Assembly (NCBI RefSeq): GCF_020181035.1
Contig: NZ_JAIQYY010000001.1
Coordinates: 380,275 to 444,274 of the forward strand
DNA length: 64,000 bases
Reading direction: 5' to 3'
Origin: Streptomyces sp. CoH27
GTDB lineage: Bacteria; Actinomycetota; Actinomycetes; Streptomycetales; Streptomycetaceae
Below are positions 9,255-18,436 of this stretch, one piece after another. The translations under genes were made by a program, and so were the position numbers. Position 1 is the stretch's first letter, and the number at the start of each line of letters is the position of its first letter. The notes under the pieces were generated by a model, which was not told the DNA's origin, did no database searches, and worked only from the letters and a program-made list of their open reading frames with translations.

Positions 9255-12113
9255 ATGGCATGGCGGGACAGGCTGCGCCGCCGGGCCCCGGCGCGGACCC
9301 CCGCGCCCGGCTCTCCCGCGGGTACGTCCGCTTCCGGTGCGGTCGCCTCCACGGGTTCCAGCGCGGAATCGTCGGTGCCGGGCACGGCGGGTATGTCCTT
9401 GTCCGTGCCCGGCGACTGGGACGGCGGCTGGCGCCGCACCGCGCCGCCGACGCTGACCGTGGCCCGCGCCCCGCTCGGCGTGAGCGACGGCCTCACCTTC
9501 CGCGCGGGCCTCGCGTCCTGGCAGAACCCCTCCTTCGATGCCGGCCTCGGGCACGCACTGCTGCCGTCCGCGCCGGTGGGCCTGATCCATGGCGTCACCG
9601 GGCGCGCCGTAGCAGGTGGCACGTACGCCGACGGCGGACCGCTGCTGTTGCGGGCGCTGCGGACGGATGCCGAGGAGGGCGAAATCCCGGCCGTGCCCGA
9701 CCGTCCGGCCCCTGCCTCCGCGGAGAGCCCTGCGGGCGACAAGGGCAGCAAGGGGAACAAGGGAGACAGGGGAGACGACGAGGCGGCACGTAAGCGGACT
9801 TCGGCTCCGTCACACAGATCCGGGCGTTCTCCCGCCGCGGCCGGCATCCCGTCCGTCCAGCGCTCGGTGACCGCGTCCGCGCCCAGCCGTGCGCTCGTGA
9901 CCACGGATCCCCTCGTGCCGACGGCCGCGCCAAGGACGCCGGTTCAGCGGGCCGGGGCCGAGGGCGACGCCGCCCGTCCGGTCCGGCCCGCCGATCCCGG
10001 CCGCCCGGCACGGGGGCCGGAGATTCCCGTGGTGCGGCGCATTGCCGTGGTGCCGGACACATCGGGCGGCTCCGCTGAACCCGGGGCTCCGGCCGGCCGC
10101 CGTACCGCAGCGCAGGCCAAAGACTCCGCGCGGCGGGAGCGGTCGGCGGACGGCCCCGTGCGCCCGGTGGCCGTCGGCCCCTCGCTGACCGTGGCCCGGC
10201 GCATGGCCACGCCGGTACGACGGATCACCGCGCTACGGCCCGCTGCTCCGCCCACCGAGGCACCCCCTCCCCCTGCCGCGGGCAAGCACGCGGCATCCAT
10301 CGGCGTCACCAGTGAGGCTCCTGCACCCACACCCGCTGCGCGGCACGCCGCCGCCCCCGCACGACCCGGCACCCGGCCACCACTGGGCGCGCCCCTGCCC
10401 GAACTCCCCTCCAGCGCCCGCCCCTTGCCCTCCCATACACCGGATGCGACACGACCTGAGAACGTCCCACACCCGGCTCCCGGACCGGCACTGCCGATCG
10501 TGCAGCGCCACGTGGACACCATCTCCGCTTCCGCTCCGGGCTCGTACGGCAGCGGCCTCGCGACGCCCAGGAGCGAGGAGAGGCCGGCCGCCGCACCGAC
10601 CGGACCCGAGCCGGCTCGCCGTGCCGCCCCGCCCCGCCCGTCCGACGACCACCCGTCCGACGACCGCCCATCCGACGGCCGTCCGTCAGGACCCCGTCCG
10701 TCAGGCGCCCGGGCCCGTGGCGGCCTGGGGGCACCGCTGCCCGCGATGCCACCGACAGCGGACGTCCCGCGCCCTGCCCGCCCCGGTGGCCGGCCGCACA
10801 TCCCGGCCGATCCGCCCGCTCCGCACCTCCAGCGCACCCCCGCGCGCCCGGACCGGACCGCCGCAAGCACTCCCGAGTCCCCCGCGGCCACCTCCCCGCT
10901 GCTGGGCGCAATGGACACCGAATTCAGCAAGCCAGACGTCAGCTCCGTTACCCCACAGTCAACTTCAGCCTCGGCTCCGTCCGCCGCCCCGACTCCCGCC
11001 ACACCCCTGGTGGCTCGGTCAGCGCCCTCCGCCGGACCCGCGCCGGAGGCCCGAGCGGCCTCCACGGACGGGCCTACGACGCCGGCCGGCACAGCGGCGA
11101 GGGCTGTGCCCGCCTCCGCGAGCGGATCGGCGGCACCGGCACGGACGCAATCCGGCGGAGCCATTCCGGTCGTCGTCGCCCGGGCCGTCGGCGCGCCCGT
11201 CCACTCCCCCGCCCGCGTCCCCGTCCCCGGCCGACCCCCGGGCACCACCGGCGACCAGCCCTCAGGTGTGATCGGCGTACACCCCCTCACGCGACCGCGT
11301 CGGCCGGCGCACCGCAGTCTTTCCCTGCTCCCCGCCCGCCGGCTCACGGTCAACACCCGTGTACCGGAGGGCGTTGCGTCTCCTGCCACGGTCCGCTCCA
11401 CCGAGCGTCCGGTCGTGGCCGCCTCCTGGCGACGCGACCCGAACTCGCCACCGCCACCAGCACCAGCACCAGCACCAGCACCAGCACTGACAGCGGCACC
11501 GGCACCGGCACCGGCACCAACGTCGTCCGCTCCCTATGTGCAGCGAAGCAGCGTCTCCCCGCCGGCGTCGACGACGTACGACTCGCCCTCGCACAGTCCG
11601 AGTTCTGCGCAACCTCGCCGCGCTGTCCCCGTCGTACGCCCGAATCCCCCCGTCCAGCGGGCCACACCCATCAGGCCGCAGGCACTGCCGGTGACCGATC
11701 CGCAGGCGCCGCCGATGCAGGAGCGCCCGGCGAGCACGGCCTGGCAGACCGGCCCGTCCGTGCCCGTGGTCCGCGCCGCCCGTGCGACGGCCGGGATGCG
11801 TACCGGCACCGCCCCCGCCCCGGCGAGACCCGTCGTCCAGCGGGACGTGGCCGGCGCCGGTGGTGTTCCCCCCGGTGTGCCGGTGACCGCCGTGCCCCCG
11901 AGGCCGGTGCAGCGGACGCCCGACAAGCCACCGGGGGCGGCAGGGAAGGCCCCGGGCAAGGACACGGTCCGGTCGGCCGGAGCGCCCCAGGACCCCGGGA
12001 TCGATCTGGACGAGCTGGCGCGGCGGCTGCTGGATCCGCTGGCCCGGCTGCTGCGGGCCGATCTGCGCAGGGGCCGGGAACGTGCGGGCCGGCCGTACGA
12101 CGGACGGCGCTGA
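9255..12113 (+). CDS. 952-residue disordered Pro/Ala-rich eCIS protein, candidate tape measure or scaffold
   Basis: ATG 9255 is chosen because AAGGTGG lies 8-9 bases upstream; an in-frame GTG at 9243 is possible. Residues 1-200 contain a moderately ordered segment (LTVARAPLGVSDGLTFRAGL and FDAGLGHALLP). The next 700 residues are low-complexity Pro/Ala/Arg/Ser. A short motif recurs through this region: (I/V)PVVRR, PIVQRH, PVVVAR, PVVRPN, PVVRAA and PVVQRD. The phrase LGAPLPxxP appears twice. The final 35 residues form a basic amphipathic helix (LDELARRLLDPLARLLRADL). There is no recognisable enzyme domain. It sits between the DUF6760-like gene and the second tube gene. Since no conventional tape measure is present, it may set tube length, scaffold cargo or be cargo; none of these is proven. 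Confidence 0.75.
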   Translation: MAWRDRLRRRAPARTPAPGSPAGTSASGAVASTGSSAESSVPGTAGMSLSVPGDWDGGWRRTAPPTLTVARAPLGVSDGLTFRAGLASWQNPSFDAGLGHALLPSAPVGLIHGVTGRAVAGGTYADGGPLLLRALRTDAEEGEIPAVPDRPAPASAESPAGDKGSKGNKGDRGDDEAARKRTSAPSHRSGRSPAAAGIPSVQRSVTASAPSRALVTTDPLVPTAAPRTPVQRAGAEGDAARPVRPADPGRPARGPEIPVVRRIAVVPDTSGGSAEPGAPAGRRTAAQAKDSARRERSADGPVRPVAVGPSLTVARRMATPVRRITALRPAAPPTEAPPPPAAGKHAASIGVTSEAPAPTPAARHAAAPARPGTRPPLGAPLPELPSSARPLPSHTPDATRPENVPHPAPGPALPIVQRHVDTISASAPGSYGSGLATPRSEERPAAAPTGPEPARRAAPPRPSDDHPSDDRPSDGRPSGPRPSGARARGGLGAPLPAMPPTADVPRPARPGGRPHIPADPPAPHLQRTPARPDRTAASTPESPAATSPLLGAMDTEFSKPDVSSVTPQSTSASAPSAAPTPATPLVARSAPSAGPAPEARAASTDGPTTPAGTAARAVPASASGSAAPARTQSGGAIPVVVARAVGAPVHSPARVPVPGRPPGTTGDQPSGVIGVHPLTRPRRPAHRSLSLLPARRLTVNTRVPEGVASPATVRSTERPVVAASWRRDPNSPPPPAPAPAPAPALTAAPAPAPAPTSSAPYVQRSSVSPPASTTYDSPSHSPSSAQPRRAVPVVRPNPPVQRATPIRPQALPVTDPQAPPMQERPASTAWQTGPSVPVVRAARATAGMRTGTAPAPARPVVQRDVAGAGGVPPGVPVTAVPPRPVQRTPDKPPGAAGKAPGKDTVRSAGAPQDPGIDLDELARRLLDPLARLLRADLRRGRERAGRPYDGRR
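11455..11518 (+). repeat. hexanucleotide microsatellites within the disordered-protein gene
   Basis: Five CACCAG units (11455-11484) are followed after 10 bases by four GGCACC units (11495-11518). They encode alternating Pro-Ala dipeptides. The length is a multiple of six so unit gain or loss preserves the frame. Confidence 0.85.
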
Positions 12114-12138
12114 GGAACAGGGAACGGATGGCCAAGGG

Positions 12139-12564
12139 ATGACGGACAACATCTTCGCGACGAGCGTGTTCTTCCGGCTCGCGATCGGCGGCAACGACCT
12201 GGGTGCCTTCCACACCTGCTCCGGGATGGGGGCGGAGGTGGAGATGGAGACCTATGCCGAGGGCGGCAACAACGGCTTCACCTGGCAGTTGCCCGGCCGG
12301 GTGACCTGGTCGAACATCACGTTCACCCGGCCGGTCACCGCCGACACGGCGAAGATCGGGCGCTGGCTCGACCAGACGCTGCGCCGGGTGGAACCGAAGG
12401 ACGGGGAGATCGTGGCGCTGAGGCCGGATCTGAGCCGGATCATCAGCTGGCAGGTGCTCGGCATCGTGCCGGTGCGCTGGCAGGGGCCGTCGTTCGATCC
12501 CTCGTCCTCGCAAGCCGCCGTGGAGACGCTGGAGATCGCGCATGAGGGACTGAGGCCCTCCTGA
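12139..12564 (+). CDS. second tube-type (gp19 family) protein, tube initiator/baseplate end
   Basis: 141 residues from ATG 12139. MTDNIFATSVFFRLAIGG, then FHTCSGMGAEVEMETYAEGG and the VTWSNITFTRPV strand match the T4 gp19-like family as represented by Pvc5/Afp5. Such proteins form the first tube ring next to the hub. It starts 25 bases after the disordered-protein gene and its stop shares a base with the next ATG (TGATG). Confidence 0.92.
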   Translation: MTDNIFATSVFFRLAIGGNDLGAFHTCSGMGAEVEMETYAEGGNNGFTWQLPGRVTWSNITFTRPVTADTAKIGRWLDQTLRRVEPKDGEIVALRPDLSRIISWQVLGIVPVRWQGPSFDPSSSQAAVETLEIAHEGLRPS

Positions 12565-13283
12565 TGACCACTGTGCGCACCAGCCGGGCCAGGGCGCAGC
12601 TGACCCTGAAGGAACCTCCGGCGGCGGTGGGCGCGAAGCCCGGTGGGACGATCGCGCGGCTGGCTCTGCAGTTCAATCCGAACACCCTCCAGCTGCGCAA
12701 GACCACCGAGTGGCGGCGCACCCCGTCGCGGATGGCCGGGCAGTCGGCGCTGCCGGAGTTCGTGGGCAGCGGGCCTCGGGAGCTCAGTCTTGAGGTCTTC
12801 CTCGACGCGACGTCGACGCATGACAATTCGGTCGAGCAGGCCGTGGAGACGCTGATGAAGGCGTGTGTGCCGAGTCCGGCGAGCCTCGCGCGGAAGAAGC
12901 CGGCCAGTCCGTGGGTGCGGTTCGAGTGGGGTACGGCCCGGACGACGTCGTTCGACGGGGTGCTGTCGAGCCTGTCGGTGACGTACACGCTGTTCGACGT
13001 GGACGGCAAGCCGCTGCGGGCGACCTGTGCGCTGTCGGTGGAGGAGGCGAGCGTCGACCCGCCGGGGCAGAACCCGACGTCCGGTGCGCGCACCGCCCGC
13101 AGCACGCACACGGTGGTGGCCGGGGACAGCCTCGCGCTGCTGGCGTGGCGGGAGTACGGCGACGCGACGGCCTGGCGGGTCATCGCGGAGGCGAACGGGA
13201 TCGACGACCCGATGGCCCTGGCACCCGGTACCGAACTGGTGGTGCCGGCGCTCGGGGAAGCGGGCGGTGAGGAGGAGCGGTGA
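12564..13283 (+). CDS. LysM-containing baseplate hub adaptor (Pvc7-like)
   Basis: 239 residues. The N-terminal domain (RLALQFNPNTLQLRKTTEW, SGPRELSLEVFLDA) is that of CIS tube/hub adaptor proteins. The C-terminal residues about 175-232 (HTVVAGDSLALLAWREYGD, WRVIAEANGIDDP, LAPGTELVVPALG) are a LysM-like domain, as in T4 gp53 and Pvc7. It connects the tube initiator to the spike. The start overlaps the previous stop by one base and the stop overlaps the spike GTG by 4 bases. Confidence 0.92.
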   Translation: MTTVRTSRARAQLTLKEPPAAVGAKPGGTIARLALQFNPNTLQLRKTTEWRRTPSRMAGQSALPEFVGSGPRELSLEVFLDATSTHDNSVEQAVETLMKACVPSPASLARKKPASPWVRFEWGTARTTSFDGVLSSLSVTYTLFDVDGKPLRATCALSVEEASVDPPGQNPTSGARTARSTHTVVAGDSLALLAWREYGDATAWRVIAEANGIDDPMALAPGTELVVPALGEAGGEEER

Positions 13284-15106
13284 CCACACCCGAGGCGCGC
13301 GGCGGCCGGTCGTTCGCGGCGGACCCCGTCGTGGAGGCGCCCGGTGAGCTACCGCAGATCTGGGCAGCGCAGCTGGTGAGCTGCGTGGTGGACGAGAACG
13401 TGGGTCTGCCGGACACCGCCGTGCTGACCTACCGCGATCCCGACCACGAGTTCCTGAGGTCGACCGGCATCACCCTCGGCACCCCGCTGCGGGTGTCGGT
13501 GGTGACGGTCGCCGGGCAGGCGCGCGAGCGGCTGTTCAACGGCGAGGTCACGGCCGTGGAGATCGACCGGGACTCCACCGGGTCGTTCACCGTCGTACGT
13601 GCCTACTCGGTCGCGCACCGGCTGCAGCGCGGCCGGAAGGTGGTGGCGTACCGCAACATGACGGCCGCCGCCATCGTGCGCAAGGTGGCCGCCGGGGCGG
13701 GGCTGCCGTGCGGGAAGGTGGAGGCCGCGCCGGTGACGTACCAGCAGCTGTCGCAGGCCAATGTCTCCGACTGGGACTTCCTGCAGTATCTGGCGGGCGA
13801 GAGCGGTGCGCTGGTGCGGGTGGACGACCAGGGGGTGCTGCAGTTCACCAAGCCCGAGAAGGCCTCCGGTGCGCCCGCGCCGTCGACGCCGGCCACGCAG
13901 AGCCCGATGGTGCTGGAGTACGGGCGGAATCTGCTCGCGCTGCGGGCCGCGCTGTCGGGAGCGGACGGTGCGGCCCAGGTGGAGGTGCGCGGCTGGGACG
14001 TCACCACGAAGACGCCGCTCGTGGCCCGGCAGCAGTCGGTGACCAGCGACACGGTACTGCCCGGTCTGGCCCCGGAGTTCGGCGCCCGGTTCGGGAAGTC
14101 GGCGAAACTGACGGTGACGGACACGCCGTACCGGACGCAGGCCGAGACCACCGCGGCCGCCGCTGCCATCGCCGGTCAAGTGAGCGCCGGATTCGGTGAG
14201 TTGGAGGCGTTGGCCGAGGGCAATCCGCGGCTGCGGGCGGGCCTGCCGGTGGCGCTCGGCAATGTGGGGCCGGCGTTCTCCGGCCGGTACACGGCGACGG
14301 CGGTGCAGCACAGCCTGGAGCCGCACGGCGGCTACCGGACCACGGTATGGGTGAGCGCCAGCCCGGACCGTTCCCTGGCGGGCCTGGTGACCGGCGCGAA
14401 CGCACCCGGGCGCGGGCCGCGCATGCCGGGTCTGGCGATCGGCGTGGTGACGGACGTGCGTGAGCCGGGCGGCGCGCAGAGCGGCGGGGTCCGGCTCACC
14501 TTCCCCTGGCTGGACGACACGTACGTGACCGACTGGGTGCGAACCGTGCAGTGGGGCGGCAAGGGCGGCGGGGGTGTGGTGAGTCCCGAGGTCAACGACG
14601 AGGTGCTGGTCGGCTTCGAACAGGGGCTGCTGGACCGCCCGTACGTCATCGGGGGTCTGTACAACGGCGTGGACCGGCCCTCGCCGCACGACGTGCCGCT
14701 GGTCGACGGGACCAGCGGCAAGGTCAACCGCCGTTCCTTGGTGTCGCGTTCGGGGCACCGGCTGGAGCTGCTGGATGCGCCCGCACCGGGACCGTCCGGC
14801 GTACGGCTGCGCACCGCGGACGAGCGGCTGGAGGTGCTGCTGGACGACCGGCACGACCGGATCGAGCTGACGGTGTACGCGGCCGGCGGCCGGCGGGCGC
14901 TGTCCTCACTGCGGCTGGACGAGCACGGCATCACGCTCGACGCGACGACCGGCAAGGTCAGCGTGAAGGGCGGCAGCGTGGAGATCGACGGCACCAGCGC
15001 GGTCAAGGTCGGCGGCCGGTCGGTGAGCGTCGCCGGGCAGGCGGACCTCACGCTCGACGGCGGTCTGCTCGGTGTGCTGAAGGCGGATCTCGTGCGCATC
15101 AACTGA
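13280..15106 (+). CDS. VgrG-type spike/hub protein (Pvc8-like)
   Basis: 608 residues, GTG start. Residues 1-370 are the gp27-like phage-late-control-D hub (GEVTAVEIDRDSTGSFTV, YQQLSQANVSDWDFLQYLA). Residues about 385-470 form the gp5 OB-fold (GVVTDVREPGGAQSGGVRLTF, YVTDWVRTVQWGGKGGGG, VNDEVLVGFEQG, RPYVIGGLYNG). The C-terminal part with short Gly-rich strands (ITLDATTGKVSVKGGSVEIDG) is a beta-helix needle. It trimerises to form the puncturing spike. No extra effector domain is fused at the C-terminus. Confidence 0.95.
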   Translation: MTTPEARGGRSFAADPVVEAPGELPQIWAAQLVSCVVDENVGLPDTAVLTYRDPDHEFLRSTGITLGTPLRVSVVTVAGQARERLFNGEVTAVEIDRDSTGSFTVVRAYSVAHRLQRGRKVVAYRNMTAAAIVRKVAAGAGLPCGKVEAAPVTYQQLSQANVSDWDFLQYLAGESGALVRVDDQGVLQFTKPEKASGAPAPSTPATQSPMVLEYGRNLLALRAALSGADGAAQVEVRGWDVTTKTPLVARQQSVTSDTVLPGLAPEFGARFGKSAKLTVTDTPYRTQAETTAAAAAIAGQVSAGFGELEALAEGNPRLRAGLPVALGNVGPAFSGRYTATAVQHSLEPHGGYRTTVWVSASPDRSLAGLVTGANAPGRGPRMPGLAIGVVTDVREPGGAQSGGVRLTFPWLDDTYVTDWVRTVQWGGKGGGGVVSPEVNDEVLVGFEQGLLDRPYVIGGLYNGVDRPSPHDVPLVDGTSGKVNRRSLVSRSGHRLELLDAPAPGPSGVRLRTADERLEVLLDDRHDRIELTVYAAGGRRALSSLRLDEHGITLDATTGKVSVKGGSVEIDGTSAVKVGGRSVSVAGQADLTLDGGLLGVLKADLVRIN

Positions 15107-15174
15107 CGTCGACCCGAGCTGTTTCCACGGCCGTCGAGGCCATGACCACCCCTTCGGACTTCGAGGAGCCCGGC

Positions 15175-15492
15175 ATGCCCGCCGCAGCCCGTACCGGCGA
15201 CCCCACCAGCCACGGGGGTGTGATCGCCACCCCGCCGCCCGGCGCCGCCGCGGCGGTGGCGCGTGTGCTGATCGGCGGCCGTCCCGCCGCCGTCGTGGGC
15301 AGCCTGCACACCTGTGTGATGCCCCCGCACGCGGCCCTGGGCCCGGCCAACGTGATCCTGCCGAGCCCGGCCGCGCTCGTCTCGGGCGAGGTGCTCATCG
15401 GCGGGCTGCCGGCCGCCCGGATGGGCGACACCACCGCGTGCGGCGCGACCGTTCAGCTCGGCGCCCTGAACGTGCAGATCGGAGGGGTGTGA
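15175..15492 (+). CDS. PAAR-domain spike tip
   Basis: 105 residues. ATG 15175 is preferred because GGAG lies 6 bases upstream and family members begin MPAAAR-x-GDP-x-HGG; an in-frame ATG at 15142 would add 11 residues. Recurrent motifs GDPTSHGG, IGGRPAAVVGSLHTC, VLIGGLPAARMGDTTACG define a complete PAAR cone with His and Cys metal ligands (HTC, HAAL, ACG). It caps the spike trimer. The stop shares one base with the next ATG. Confidence 0.93.
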   Translation: MPAAARTGDPTSHGGVIATPPPGAAAAVARVLIGGRPAAVVGSLHTCVMPPHAALGPANVILPSPAALVSGEVLIGGLPAARMGDTTACGATVQLGALNVQIGGV

Positions 15493-15914
15493 TGAGCGAG
15501 CGGTTCATCGGGCGCGGCTGGGCGTTCCCGCTGCGGGTGGGGCCGACCGGCGGGATCGCCATGGTGGAGCGGGAGCGGGAGATCGAGGAGGCGATCCGGC
15601 TGGTGCTGGGCACCGCGCCCGGCGAGCGCCCGATGCGGCCCGAGTTCGGCTGCGGCATCCACGACTACGTCTTCGCACCCGGCGACGGTGCCACCGCCGG
15701 GCGGATCGCACAGGCGGTGCGGGAGGCACTGGAGCGGTGGGAGCCGCGGATCACGGTGGACGACGTGGCGGTGGCCTTCGACGCGGTGGACGACGGAACC
15801 CTCTACATCGACGTGCGCTACACGGTGCGCTCCACCAACGACCGGCGCAATCTGGTGTTTCCCTTCTACACGATCCCCTCCGAGGAGGGGGCCGAGGAAG
15901 CGGTCGCGGACTGA
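15492..15914 (+). CDS. gp25-like baseplate wedge protein
   Basis: 140 residues. GRGWAFPLRVGPTGGI followed by EIEEAIRLVLGTAPGERPMRPEFGCGIHDYVF is the gp25/lysozyme-like wedge signature; the EPR-type core here reads MRPEFG. In contractile machines this subunit joins the sheath initiator to the wedge. It corresponds to Pvc9. Overlaps both neighbours by one base. Confidence 0.95.
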   Translation: MSERFIGRGWAFPLRVGPTGGIAMVEREREIEEAIRLVLGTAPGERPMRPEFGCGIHDYVFAPGDGATAGRIAQAVREALERWEPRITVDDVAVAFDAVDDGTLYIDVRYTVRSTNDRRNLVFPFYTIPSEEGAEEAVAD

Positions 15915-17872
15915 TGGCCCTGCCCTCCCCCAACCTGGACGACCGGCGGTTCCAGCAACTCGTCGACGAGGCGAAGCGGTACGTGCAGCAGCGCGCCCCG
16001 GAGTGGACCGACCACAACGTCTCCGATCCGGGCGTCACCCTGATCGAGACGTTCGCCTATCTCGTGGACCAGCTGCTGTACCGGCTGAACCGGGTGCCGG
16101 ACAAGAACTACACCGCCTTTCTCGACCTGCTGGGCATCCGGCTGTTCCCGCCGTCGGCCGCCTCGGCCGAGGTCGACTTCTGGCTGTCGGCACCGCAGCC
16201 CGACACGGTGACACTGCCCGCCGGGACCGAGGTGACGACGGCGGACGGCGACACGGAGGAGCCCGTGGTGTTCGCGACCACGGGCGAACTGCGCGTCGTT
16301 CCCGCCGAGTTGATCCGGCTGGTGACCGCGCCCCGCACCGGCGACCAGGCCGACCGGACGCGTGAGCTGGCCGAGGGCCGGGACGTACGGTGCTTCCAGG
16401 CGGCTCCCGAGCCGGGGGACGCGGTGCTGTTCGGGCTGCCCGCGGCGGTACCGCGGTGCATCGTCGCCGTGCGGCTGGACAGCCGGGTGGAGGGCGTCGG
16501 GGTGGACCCGCGCCAGCCGCCGCTGGTGTGGGAGGCGTGGGACGGTGTGCGCTGGCAGGTGTGCGAGACCGGCTCGGACACCACCGGCGGTCTGAACCGG
16601 CCCGGCGAGGTGATCGTGTACGTCCCGGCCGGGCACACCGCGTCGGTGATCGGCGGCACGCGGGCGGGCTGGCTGCGCTGCCGGGTCACCGAGGCGGAGC
16701 CGGGCCAGCCGTTCTACTCGGAGTCCCCGACCGTGCGCGAGGCCACGGTGTTCACGGTCGGCGGCACCATCACCGTCGAGCACGCGGAGACGGTCACGGA
16801 CGTACCGCTCGGATCGTCCGAGGGGGTGCCGGGGCAGACGTTCCGGCTCGGCCGGCCGCCGGTGCTCCTGGACGGCGAGCCGCCGGTGGTGGAGGTCTCC
16901 TCGGCCGACGGCTGGCGGCGCTGGGAGGTGGTCGAGCACTTCGGCCGCTCGGGCCCCACCGACCGGCATGTCCAAGTCGACGCCACCACGGGCGAGTTCA
17001 CCTTCCCGCCCGCGCTGCGCGAGCCGGACGGCACGCTGCGGCCGTGCGGGGCGGTGCCGGAGAAGGGCGCCCGGATCCGGGTGTCCCGCTATCGCACCGG
17101 CGGCGGCCCGGCCGGCAATGTGGCCCGGGGCGCGATCTCGGTGCTGCGCAGCTCGGTGCCGTACATCGCGCGGGTGACCAACCGGGAGGCGGCGCGCGGC
17201 GGGGTGGACGGGGAGAGCGTCGCCAACGCCAAGCTGCGGGCCCCGGACGCGCTGCGGATGCAGGAACGGGCGGTGACGGCGGAGGACTACGAGATCATCG
17301 CCCGGCAAGCGGCTCCTTCGGTGCGCCGGGTGCGCTGTCTGCCCGCCGCTCAGGAAGCGGGTGCGGTGCGGGTGCTGGTGGTGCCGGACGCGGTGGCCGA
17401 CGAGGGCGACCGGCTCCGCTTCGAGCAGCTGATCCCGTCGGACCAGGTGCTCGCCACGATCACCGAGAGCCTGGACGAACGGCGGCTGATCGGGACCCGG
17501 TTGGTGGTGGAACCGCCGGTCTACCAGGGCGTCACGGTCGTCGCCCGGCTCGCGGCGGCGCCCGGGGAGACCGACCGGGTGCGGGACGCGGCTCTCGCCG
17601 CGCTCTTCGGGTACCTCAATCCGCTGCACGGCGGACCGGACGGCACCGGATGGCCGTTCGGGCGGCCCGTGCAGTACGGCGAGATCTTCGGCCTGCTGCA
17701 ACGCGCCACCGGCAACGCGCTGGTGGAGGAGATCCGGCTGTTCCCCGCCGACCCGGTCACGGGCCGCCGGGGCGCCCCGGCGGACCGCATCGACGTGACC
17801 CCGGGCGCGCTGGTGTTCTCGTACCAGCACCAGGTCGTCGTACAGCCCCTGGAGCCGGGAGGCCGGGCATGA
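15914..17872 (+). CDS. baseplate J/gp6-like wedge protein (TIGR02243 type, Pvc11-like)
   Basis: 652 residues from ATG 15914. The N-terminus (SPNLDDRRFQQLVDEAKRYV, WTDHNVSDPGVTLIETFAYLVDQLLYRLNRVPDKNY) is diagnostic for putative baseplate assembly proteins of the TIGR02243 type. The second half carries the gpJ core (NREAARGGVDGESVANAKLRAP, AVTAEDYEIIARQAAPSVRRV). It dimerises to form the baseplate wedge iris. The stop overlaps the following ATG by 4 bases. Confidence 0.94.
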   Translation: MALPSPNLDDRRFQQLVDEAKRYVQQRAPEWTDHNVSDPGVTLIETFAYLVDQLLYRLNRVPDKNYTAFLDLLGIRLFPPSAASAEVDFWLSAPQPDTVTLPAGTEVTTADGDTEEPVVFATTGELRVVPAELIRLVTAPRTGDQADRTRELAEGRDVRCFQAAPEPGDAVLFGLPAAVPRCIVAVRLDSRVEGVGVDPRQPPLVWEAWDGVRWQVCETGSDTTGGLNRPGEVIVYVPAGHTASVIGGTRAGWLRCRVTEAEPGQPFYSESPTVREATVFTVGGTITVEHAETVTDVPLGSSEGVPGQTFRLGRPPVLLDGEPPVVEVSSADGWRRWEVVEHFGRSGPTDRHVQVDATTGEFTFPPALREPDGTLRPCGAVPEKGARIRVSRYRTGGGPAGNVARGAISVLRSSVPYIARVTNREAARGGVDGESVANAKLRAPDALRMQERAVTAEDYEIIARQAAPSVRRVRCLPAAQEAGAVRVLVVPDAVADEGDRLRFEQLIPSDQVLATITESLDERRLIGTRLVVEPPVYQGVTVVARLAAAPGETDRVRDAALAALFGYLNPLHGGPDGTGWPFGRPVQYGEIFGLLQRATGNALVEEIRLFPADPVTGRRGAPADRIDVTPGALVFSYQHQVVVQPLEPGGRA

Positions 17873-18432
17873 GCCGCGCCGCCGTGCCCGGCCTGCCGAG
17901 CCGGCACCCCATCGGCGGGCTGCTGCCCGCGCTGTACGCCGACGACGATTTCGCCCAGCGCTTCACCGCCGGTCTGGACACCGTCCTCGCCCCGGTGTTC
18001 GCCACCCTCGACAATCTGCCCGCCTATCTCGACCCGCGCATCGCGCCGCTCGACTTCGTGGCCTGGCTGGCGTCCTGGGTGGGCGCCGACGACGACCCCG
18101 GGTGGCCGGCTGAACTGCGCCGCGAGGCGGTCGTCCGCGCGGTGGAGCTGCACCGGCGGCGCGGCACCCGGCGTGGGCTGGTCGAGCGGCTGTGGCTCAC
18201 CCTCGGGGTGAACGCCGACGTCAGCGGCGACGGCACGGCGGTGTGGTCCCGCACCGCGGGCGCCGACCTGCCACCGGAGCCGACCGGTGAGGTAGTAGTC
18301 CGGGTGTGGCCGGGGCGCGACCCGGAGGTGGACGAGGGCCGGGTCCGGGCGGTCGTCCGGTCCCTGTGTCCGGTGCATGTCTCGTGCCGGGTGGAGATCC
18401 TGCCCGGCCCGCCCGCCGACGAAGGGAGGTGA
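17869..18432 (+). CDS. TIGR02242-type phage tail protein, baseplate wedge (gp7/gpI-like)
   Basis: 187 residues. FAQRFTAGLDTVLAPVFATLDNLPAYLDPRIAPLDFVAWLASWVG is the conserved core of TIGR02242 tail proteins, followed by a second helical block (RAVELHRRRGTRRGLVERLWLTLGV). In Streptomyces eCIS operons it follows baseplate J and contributes to the wedge (Pvc12-like region). No fibre gene follows it; the next gene is the CisA-like membrane protein 4 bases downstream. Confidence 0.9.
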   Translation: MSRAAVPGLPSRHPIGGLLPALYADDDFAQRFTAGLDTVLAPVFATLDNLPAYLDPRIAPLDFVAWLASWVGADDDPGWPAELRREAVVRAVELHRRRGTRRGLVERLWLTLGVNADVSGDGTAVWSRTAGADLPPEPTGEVVVRVWPGRDPEVDEGRVRAVVRSLCPVHVSCRVEILPGPPADEGR

Positions 18433-18436
18433 CGCC

